From positions 1 through 44,325 of IMG/VR virus record IMGVR_UViG_3300017714_000028: DNA of 44,325 bases. One strand, given 5' to 3'. This document shows, piece after piece, positions 38,826 through 44,325 of this stretch. This DNA is from a virus. The stretch's first letter is position 1. Every line of letters starts with the position of its first letter. Made by a program: the position numbers and the translations under genes. The notes under the pieces were generated by a model. The model was not told where the DNA came from. It saw only the letters and a list, made by a program, of their open reading frames with translations, and did no database searches.

Positions 38826-40097
38826 ATGACTCTAGCAGAAGAACTTTTTAATATATTAAAAGGCGCTAATTTAAAATTACGTCTATTTGACACAAATGGA
38901 CAGAAAACATTGGATGAAGATTCAGCTGCTCGTCTTTATGCTTATGAAGATGATATGCTGTTAACAATTCGTATGAACGAAGACGATAGCGCAGAAGTTG
39001 TTGTTCAAGTTGGTACAGATTTTGTATACAATGCACATAAAAAAATGCTAGAGCAAATTAAACAAGTTGCACATAATCACATGTCAGAATATAATATTAG
39101 AAAATTTAGCAAAAAAATTGCTCCAAAAGATTTCGCACAAGACGTTGTGGCAGAAGCCTATAGTAAAGCACATGGTTCAATTAAAACCAGTTACATAAAT
39201 CTGCCAGAGGCAAGGATAGTAATTAAACACTCTAAGGGGGTGAATGAAGAAATACGTGGAGCACGTTCACGCAATATTAAATCACTGTTCATTGAAAATG
39301 CAGCAGGTGAGCGTTTTGCGTTTCCACACAGATACCTACAAGGTGCTAAGGCTATGGCAAAACATGTAAGCATGGGTGGAACACCATATGATGCAATTGG
39401 TGAATCAATCCTAGATACATGTAAACAAATTGTAGAATGCAATCAGTTCTTAAGACATGTAAGAACTAATAAACTGGTTAACGAAGGCAACGAAAATGTT
39501 GTAGAAGCAGTTCGTAGCAAACTACAAGAAATGAAGAATAATATACGAAGTCTGCAAACTTCTAGAGGTTATAACGAATTTGAGGTTTCTGCAATTGTAG
39601 AAGATGATAATCAGGTTGACGTATCAGGAAAATTCCTATATAATACATTTGAAACTGCCAATATGGACGCAGTTTTATCTACAGTTGCACGTATTGTAAA
39701 AGAGAGAGATAGCATGGCAGACATGAACAAAGAAAAAGTTATTGCACTTTATAATATGATTAAAGACAAAGCTGACTTTAACATGAATATTGATATAAAC
39801 GACCCAGAGCATCCAAACAACGAAGATCCTACTAAGTACAGTGGATCTTCTGGTGTAATGGCAAAACTTAGTTCACTGCTATCTTTCTTAGCAAAGTCAA
39901 CTAAAAATGATGAAGCATTTAATTTACTAGCACACATATCGGGTGTAGTACATGATTTACCAAAAGATCAGCTATCAGCTGTGATAAAAATGGTCAATTA
40001 CTTAGTTAACAATGCAGGTAAAACTGCAAAGAAAGAAGATGTTGGAGAAAACATTGTTGAAACAGCAACAATGACTCTACGTAGAAAAATTTCTTAA
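38826..40097 (+). CDS. Conserved marine-phage structural-type protein
   Basis: 423 residues, function unassigned. The segment SRNIKSLFIENAAGERFAFP followed by HRYLQGAKAMAKHVSMGGTP and YDAIGESI is a block I associate with large hypothetical or virion proteins of marine T4-like phages. The N-terminal 120 residues form an alpha-beta domain. The C-terminal half is helical, with an acidic linker near residue 320. A late promoter and AAAGGAG precede it, and it lies directly after gp17, so a virion or packaging role is likely. It is followed by the sigma70 promoter of gp32, marking the switch from late to replication genes. Confidence 0.68.
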   Translation: MTLAEELFNILKGANLKLRLFDTNGQKTLDEDSAARLYAYEDDMLLTIRMNEDDSAEVVVQVGTDFVYNAHKKMLEQIKQVAHNHMSEYNIRKFSKKIAPKDFAQDVVAEAYSKAHGSIKTSYINLPEARIVIKHSKGVNEEIRGARSRNIKSLFIENAAGERFAFPHRYLQGAKAMAKHVSMGGTPYDAIGESILDTCKQIVECNQFLRHVRTNKLVNEGNENVVEAVRSKLQEMKNNIRSLQTSRGYNEFEVSAIVEDDNQVDVSGKFLYNTFETANMDAVLSTVARIVKERDSMADMNKEKVIALYNMIKDKADFNMNIDINDPEHPNNEDPTKYSGSSGVMAKLSSLLSFLAKSTKNDEAFNLLAHISGVVHDLPKDQLSAVIKMVNYLVNNAGKTAKKEDVGENIVETATMTLRRKIS

Positions 40098-40114
40098 ATT
40101 TTTCAAATACTTGC

Positions 40115-40143
40115 TTGACATTTGAGCAAATAAAATATACAAT
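40115..40143 (+). promoter_or_regulatory. Sigma70 promoter TTGACA-N17-TACAAT for gp32
   Basis: TTGACA at 40115-40120, TACAAT at 40138-40143. The expected start, near 40150, gives a 70-base leader, as expected for an early or middle replication gene. Confidence 0.8.
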
Positions 40144-40219
40144 GTAATGGCAAATAAAGGCAAAAGCGATCAATAGATTGCAAACAAGACTATTAAAGGC
40201 TAATATAGGAGAAAACATT

Positions 40220-41227
40220 ATGGCAACTTTGGCTGAAATTCGTGCTAAACTAGCACAACAAGAACAGGGTGCTCAACGCACTCAATCAAGTGGCGGTGAT
40301 AACGCTATTTTTGCACACTGGAATATTCCAGAAGGTACAAGTGCAACACTAAGATTCCTACCAGACGCAGACGACACTAACACGTTCTTTTGGAAAGAAC
40401 GTCAAATGATCCGTTTGAGCTTTCCTGGTGTAAAAGGTCAAGACGAAAATAAACAAGTAACTGTACAAGTTCCTTGTGTTGAAATGTGGGGCGAACAATG
40501 TCCTGTGCATGCAGAGATTCGTCCTTGGTTTAAAGATCCAGCTATGGAAGATATGGGTCGTAAGTATTGGAAAAAACGTTCATACGTATTCCAAGGCTTT
40601 GTAACACAAAGCGAACATCAGGAAGATACTGTTCCTGAGAATCCTATTAGGCGCTTTGTAATCTCTCCACAAATTTATAAAATTATTTCGAGCGCACTTA
40701 TGGATCCTGAGTTTCAAGAGATCCCAACTGATTATGAAGCAGGCACTGACTTTATTATTAAAAAGTCTACAAAAGGTCAATATGCTGATTATTCAACTTC
40801 TAATTGGGCACGTAGAGAACGTAGTTTAGATCAAGCAGAACGTGATGCAATTGCATCAAATGGTTTGTTTACTCTAAATGACTTCCTTCCTAAGAAACCA
40901 GGAACAGAAGAATTAAATGCTATCTTTGAAATGTTTGAAGCAAGTGTAGATGGACAAATGTATGATGTAGAGCGTTTTGGCGCATATTATCGTCCATATG
41001 GTGTTGATGCACCAACAGGAACAGCAACTAGCACTCCTGTAACAAATACTGCGCCAGCACCAGTTGTTGAAGCGGCACCTGCAGAGGCACCGTCTATTGT
41101 AGCTGATCCAGCGCCAGCACCAACGCCAGAAGCTCAACCAGAGCCAGCTATGGCAACAGCAGGTGGCGACGATCAGCCAAGCGCACAAGATATTCTTGCA
41201 GCAATTCGTTCACGCAAAAGTGAATAG
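40220..41227 (+). CDS. 32: Single-stranded DNA-binding protein, T4 gp32 family
   Basis: 335 residues from the ATG at 40220, supported by TAGGAGA; the in-frame start at 40178 has no site. The N-terminal basic helix (ATLAEIRAKLAQQEQGAQR) corresponds to the cooperativity domain. The core includes FWKERQMIRLSFPG and a metal-binding cluster with Cys86, Cys94 and His97 (PCVEMWGEQCPVH), as in gp32. The C-terminal 75 residues are Pro/Ala/Glu rich and end in an acidic-to-basic tail, the partner-protein docking region. gp32 coats ssDNA in replication and recombination. A host-type promoter drives it, and it is the first gene of a gp32-uvsX-uvsY run. Confidence 0.92.
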   Translation: MATLAEIRAKLAQQEQGAQRTQSSGGDNAIFAHWNIPEGTSATLRFLPDADDTNTFFWKERQMIRLSFPGVKGQDENKQVTVQVPCVEMWGEQCPVHAEIRPWFKDPAMEDMGRKYWKKRSYVFQGFVTQSEHQEDTVPENPIRRFVISPQIYKIISSALMDPEFQEIPTDYEAGTDFIIKKSTKGQYADYSTSNWARRERSLDQAERDAIASNGLFTLNDFLPKKPGTEELNAIFEMFEASVDGQMYDVERFGAYYRPYGVDAPTGTATSTPVTNTAPAPVVEAAPAEAPSIVADPAPAPTPEAQPEPAMATAGGDDQPSAQDILAAIRSRKSE

Positions 41228-41249
41228 TTTATAATATAGGAGATTGCAG

Positions 41250-42362
41250 ATGGCAAAACCATTTGACGTGAGCAAATTCCGTAAAAGCATTACTAAGTCC
41301 GTTCCAGGGCTTAGTGTAGGCTTTAATGATCCAGATACATGGATCTCTACAGGAAATTATACTCTCAATAAATTAATTAGTAATGACTTTAATAGGGGTG
41401 TTCCTCTTGGAAAAGTAACAGTGCTAGCCGGAGAATCCGGTGCAGGTAAATCATATATTGCAAGTGGCAATATTGTAAAAGCTGCACAAGAGCAAGGCAT
41501 TTTTGTAGTCCTTATTGATAGTGAAAATGCACTAGATGAAAAATGGCTACATGCACTAGATGTAGATACAAGTGAAGAAAAACTACTAAAACTAAACATG
41601 TCAATGATTGATGATGTAGCAAGAACAGTATCAGATTTTATGAAAGACTACAAAGCAGAATATGCTGAGAAAGATTCAGAAGATCGACCTAAGGTATTGT
41701 TTGTAGTTGATTCTTTAGGTATGCTACTAACACCAACAGATGTTGATCAGTTTCAAAAAGGTGACATGAAAGGTGATATGGGTCGTAAGCCTAAAGCACT
41801 AACTGCACTTGTTCGTAACACGGTAAATATGTTTGGTGAATTTAATGTAGGTATGCTTTGTACTAACCACACTTATGCATCACAGGATATGTTTGATCCA
41901 GATGATAAGATATCAGGTGGACAAGGATTTATCTATGCATCAAGTATTGTTATTGCAATGCGTAAACTTAAACTAAAAGTAGACGCAGATGGTAACAAGA
42001 CATCACAGGTACATGGTATTAGAGCGGCATGTAAAGTAATGAAAACACGATATTCTAAACCATTTGAAAGCGTACAAGTAGAAATTCCTTACGAAACAGG
42101 TATGAGTCCGTATAGTGGATTAACTGAATTTTTTGAAGCAAAAGGCGCTTTAAAAAAGTCTGGAACAAGACTTGAATATATAAGTCCTGTAACAGGTGAA
42201 GTAATTACACAATTTCGTAAAGTATGGGATCGTAATGATAATAATTGTCTCGATCTTGTAATGGAGGAATGGGAAAAGCAACCTGAAGATGTTCAGGATG
42301 CTATGGGCGAAGAGCAGATTGCAATGGCCGAAATAGAGGAGCCAGTATATGATTCTAAGTGA
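41250..42362 (+). CDS. uvsX: RecA-like recombinase UvsX
   Basis: 370 residues from the ATG at 41250, chosen over a TTG at 41244 because TAGGAG (41237-41242) is correctly spaced. Walker A GESGAGKS lies at residues 61-68, Walker B is KVLFVVDSLGML, and NHTYAS followed by GGQGFIYASSIVIAMRKL matches the UvsX/RecA core. UvsX catalyses strand exchange for recombination-dependent replication and repair, with gp32 and UvsY. The acidic C-terminus (EEQIAMAEIEEPVYDSK) resembles that of RecA-like proteins. The end overlaps the next gene by 14 bases. Confidence 0.94.
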   Translation: MAKPFDVSKFRKSITKSVPGLSVGFNDPDTWISTGNYTLNKLISNDFNRGVPLGKVTVLAGESGAGKSYIASGNIVKAAQEQGIFVVLIDSENALDEKWLHALDVDTSEEKLLKLNMSMIDDVARTVSDFMKDYKAEYAEKDSEDRPKVLFVVDSLGMLLTPTDVDQFQKGDMKGDMGRKPKALTALVRNTVNMFGEFNVGMLCTNHTYASQDMFDPDDKISGGQGFIYASSIVIAMRKLKLKVDADGNKTSQVHGIRAACKVMKTRYSKPFESVQVEIPYETGMSPYSGLTEFFEAKGALKKSGTRLEYISPVTGEVITQFRKVWDRNDNNCLDLVMEEWEKQPEDVQDAMGEEQIAMAEIEEPVYDSK

Positions 42363-42618
42363 TGGTGATTTTGAGTTTATTTTTAGTATGTATGATGCTG
42401 CTATTGGTGCTATTCCTGAAAAGGATAAACTTCAATATGCTACAGACGTTGTTGATATTTTGTTGGACAATGGCGTTGAACTAAAAGATTACGTTAAAGA
42501 AATCTCAGACCATTGCGAATACCTTAGTGAGGCTGTTGATTCTCATTTTCAACAAATAGAAGAAGACGAAGACATTTTTGAAGAATGGAACGAAGATGAG
42601 CTCGAGGATTGGGGATAA
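42349..42618 (+). CDS. 89-residue acidic protein between uvsX and uvsY
   Basis: Strongly acidic and helical, ending IFEEWNEDELEDWG. No family recognised. GAGGAG inside uvsX precedes the ATG, and the stop is adjacent to the uvsY ATG, so the three genes are translated as a unit. An acidic tail of this kind resembles the partner-docking tail of gp32, so it may modulate UvsX or UvsY; that is inference from context. Genes of similar size at this place occur in marine T4-like phages. Confidence 0.68.
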   Translation: MILSDGDFEFIFSMYDAAIGAIPEKDKLQYATDVVDILLDNGVELKDYVKEISDHCEYLSEAVDSHFQQIEEDEDIFEEWNEDELEDWG

Positions 42619-43077
42619 ATGAGTGTTTGGTATAGCAAGGTAACTGCTAACATGGGAGAGATAGTTAACGCTATCTCTCACTATGAAAAAGAAATAGATC
42701 AAGCAAAGTTTGAATGCGGTATGAAAGGCAATTTAGAAAAACAAAGTCGAGACATGCCTGGTATTGTTGAACATCGTTTTAATCAATTGCAAGAAGTTGA
42801 AGCAATACTAGAATATCTAAATACAGAAATGCGTAAATTACGTAGTAATATATTCCGCAAATATTTAGAAAATTATAATAGAGCATTAAGTAGTAGAGAT
42901 GCGGAAAAGTTTGTAGATGGTGAAGATGATGTAGTTAATCTTCAATATTTAATAAATGACTTTAGTTTAGTTCGTAATAAATTTATTGGAATAATTAAAG
43001 CATTAGAAGCAAAACAATTTCAAATAAACAATGTTGTAAAATTAAGAGCGGCAGGATTAGAGGATATAAGTTTATGA
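42619..43077 (+). CDS. uvsY: Recombination mediator, UvsY-like
   Basis: 152 residues, helical and charged. The C-terminal half (DGEDDVVNLQYLINDFSLVR, IIKALEAKQFQINNVVKLRA) follows the pattern of T4 UvsY's C-terminus (SLQYWGILLDFCSGALDAIKS...FAIKHIQDMRAFEAG). The central EYLNTEMRKLRSNIFRKYLE fits its basic helix. UvsY loads UvsX onto gp32-coated ssDNA. The assignment is helped by the uvsX neighbourhood. The ATG directly follows the preceding stop, and its own stop overlaps the rpiB ATG (ATGA). Confidence 0.72.
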   Translation: MSVWYSKVTANMGEIVNAISHYEKEIDQAKFECGMKGNLEKQSRDMPGIVEHRFNQLQEVEAILEYLNTEMRKLRSNIFRKYLENYNRALSSRDAEKFVDGEDDVVNLQYLINDFSLVRNKFIGIIKALEAKQFQINNVVKLRAAGLEDISL

Positions 43078-43505
43078 TTATAGCAATAGGATGTGATCAT
43101 GGAGGATTTGAAGCAAAACGTGAAATTATTAGATGGATTACAGAAAAACGTATTTCAAGTTTCATGGACTTTGGCACACACTCTGGAGAAAGCTGTGATT
43201 ATCCAGATTTTGCAAAAAGTGTTTGCGAGGATGTAGCATCTAAACAATCTCATTTTGGTATTCTTATTTGCGGTACAGGTATTGGTATGAGTATAGCTGC
43301 TAATCGTAATCCATTAATACGTGCAGGTTTATGTAAGGACGTAGAAACTGCTAAATTAACAAGACAACACAATAATGCAAATATATTATGTTTAGGTGCT
43401 CGTGTTACACCAATAGATCAAATAGTAGATATATGCGAAACATTTATTAATACAGAATTTGAAGGTGGAAGACACGAAAATAGGATTGAGAAGATAAATA
43501 ACTAG
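43074..43505 (+). CDS. rpiB: Ribose-5-phosphate isomerase B
   Basis: 143 residues, a near-complete RpiB/LacAB-type enzyme. AIGCDHGGFEAKREI carries Asp8-His9 of the phosphosugar site, ESCDYPDFA is the family's DYPD motif, GILICGTGIGMSIAANR carries Cys66, the catalytic base position in RpiB, and TRQHNNANILCLGARV holds the conserved His/Asn segment. It interconverts ribulose-5-phosphate and ribose-5-phosphate, the precursor of PRPP and nucleotides. It overlaps uvsY by ATGA, so it is made with the recombination genes. Phage-borne RpiB fits a push toward nucleotide synthesis. It is intact, with no sign of decay. Confidence 0.92.
   Translation: MIIAIGCDHGGFEAKREIIRWITEKRISSFMDFGTHSGESCDYPDFAKSVCEDVASKQSHFGILICGTGIGMSIAANRNPLIRAGLCKDVETAKLTRQHNNANILCLGARVTPIDQIVDICETFINTEFEGGRHENRIEKINN
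43493..43500 (+). promoter_or_regulatory. Late-promoter octamer GATAAATA at the end of rpiB
   Basis: It lies inside the last codons of rpiB; the expected start is near 43506. It would serve the AsxRS-like gene. Confidence 0.58.
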
Positions 43506-43519
43506 ATGACTTAAAATCT

Positions 43520-43547
43520 CTCAATTTTTTTTGAGCAAATTTTTTTT
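43520..43547 (+). terminator. Probable terminator after rpiB, followed by a palindrome
   Basis: CTCAA and TTGAG pair around six T's, followed by CAAATTTTTTTT. The stem is short. The palindrome TTGGCTAGCCAA (43546-43557) begins at its end and leads into AGAGGAG. Confidence 0.5.
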
Positions 43548-43569
43548 GGCTAGCCAAGAGGAGAAAAAA

Positions 43570-44325
43570 ATGACACAGCTAATTAATCCAACAAAATTTA
43601 CAAACACAGTAGGCCTTTTAAGGTCTTTTTTTTTAGAAAAAGGTTTTGAAGAAGTTCATACACAAAACCGTTTATCAATACTTGCTGCATGCGAAGATCC
43701 ATTTAATGTAGCAACATACAATTATGCAGGCCAAGTTTGGCCCTTGCCCCAAACAGGCCAGATGTGGTTAGAACATGAATTATTAAGTAGCCCCGATAGT
43801 AAGGGGTTTTTTTGTGTGTCGACGTCTTATAGACAAGAGCCGAACGCTATACCGGGTAGACACGACATTATATTCCCTATGTTTGAATTTGAAATGCCTG
43901 GCAGTGTAGATGATCTCAAAGCAATGGAATATGAACTATGCGAATACTTAGGCTTTGATACACTAACAGAAAAAACATATGCAGAATGGCAACAACACTT
44001 TGGTATTGGTGCAGATGTAGAAATGGATGCACAACACGAACTAGATATGCAAGCACAATTTGGTAGCAGTTTGATTACCAACTTCCCTGAAATGACAAGT
44101 CCATTTTGGAACATGAGTAGAAATGATGATGGTGTTACTGCTAAGAAGATGGATGTTATCTTAGGTGGTATGGAAACTATTGGATCAGCAGAACGCTCAT
44201 GTGATGTTGATATGATGCGTGACACATTCCATAGTATTACTGATGGCGAATACAGTGAGTTACTTTACAAACTATTTGGTAAAGAAAGAGTAGAAGCAGA
44301 ACTAGAAAAGTTTTTAGAGTTTGAT
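43570..44325 (+). CDS. Class II Asp/Asn-tRNA-synthetase-like enzyme lacking the anticodon domain (partial, runs off the window)
   Basis: 252 residues visible, no stop before the window end. The start has AGAGGAG (43557-43563). The class II motif 2 region is CVSTSYRQEPNAIPGRHDII followed by FPMFEFEMPG. FGSSLITNFPEMTSPFWNMS and DVILGGMETIGSAERSCDVD correspond to the amino-acid/ATP region of AspRS/AsnRS. The protein begins at the catalytic domain with no N-terminal OB-fold. In archaea such AsnRS paralogs without the anticodon domain act as asparagine synthetases (the AS-AR type), so amino-acid or small-molecule ligation is likelier than tRNA charging. Similar genes occur in other marine T4-like phages. 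Two terminator-like elements lie within its first 85 codons. Confidence 0.78.
   Translation, partial: MTQLINPTKFTNTVGLLRSFFLEKGFEEVHTQNRLSILAACEDPFNVATYNYAGQVWPLPQTGQMWLEHELLSSPDSKGFFCVSTSYRQEPNAIPGRHDIIFPMFEFEMPGSVDDLKAMEYELCEYLGFDTLTEKTYAEWQQHFGIGADVEMDAQHELDMQAQFGSSLITNFPEMTSPFWNMSRNDDGVTAKKMDVILGGMETIGSAERSCDVDMMRDTFHSITDGEYSELLYKLFGKERVEAELEKFLEFD

Overview
This window is a piece of a tailed-phage genome of the T4 superfamily, not bacterial chromosome. It carries recognisable T4-type head, neck, tail and packaging proteins (gp23, gp13, gp14, gp15, gp18, gp19, gp4, gp16, gp17) and recombination proteins (gp32, UvsX, UvsY). T4-type late-promoter octamers (TATAAATA or GATAAATA) precede many genes. 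The AT-rich coding, long low-complexity fibre genes and metabolic cargo resemble marine T4-like myoviruses of the cyanophage/pelagiphage kind. No photosynthesis genes, tRNAs or integrase are visible. The host cannot be fixed from the sequence; a marine Gram-negative bacterium is the best guess.

Layout. 1-1306: end of a gene upstream of the major capsid gene, gp23, and a strong terminator. 1401-3802: cargo block with a PiT-like membrane protein, a ferritin-like diiron protein and a class I glutamine amidotransferase-like protein. 3823-4058: a gene-free unit with a near-consensus sigma70 promoter, about 200 nt of structured sequence and a strong terminator, probably a small RNA. 4095-19979: receptor-binding/fibre region with two SGNH hydrolases, a PKD-repeat protein, a 1641-residue fibre containing 92 tetrapeptide repeats, two fibres ending in Peptidase_S74 chaperones, and small structural proteins. 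20090-22241: an unknown protein and two glycosyltransferase-like proteins. 22243-25093 (minus strand): Nudix hydrolase, gp15 and gp14. 25208-28600: SbmA/BacA-like transporter, then a run of very small genes under paired promoters and one larger unknown. 28635-38797: gp13, DUF3147-like membrane protein, dNMP kinase, sheath, tubes, gp4, gp16, unknowns and gp17. 38826-44325: a conserved structural-type protein, gp32, UvsX, a small acidic protein, UvsY, ribose-5-phosphate isomerase B and an Asp/Asn-tRNA-synthetase-like enzyme cut by the window end.

Two promoter classes can be read directly. Host-type TTGACA-N16/17-TANNNT promoters precede gp32, the transporter, the small-gene cluster, the candidate RNA, one SGNH hydrolase and the 138-residue unknown. 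T4-late octamers precede virion genes. Several late promoters overlap inverted repeats that would hide the ribosome binding site only in read-through RNA, the logic known for T4 gene e. Two genes appear to be leaderless.

The least ordinary content is the candidate RNA, the SbmA/BacA transporter, the PiT-like protein, RpiB, the anticodon-domain-less AsxRS paralog with terminator-like elements at its 5' end, the chain of four inverted repeats before the giant fibre gene, and the palindrome inside a promoter spacer.
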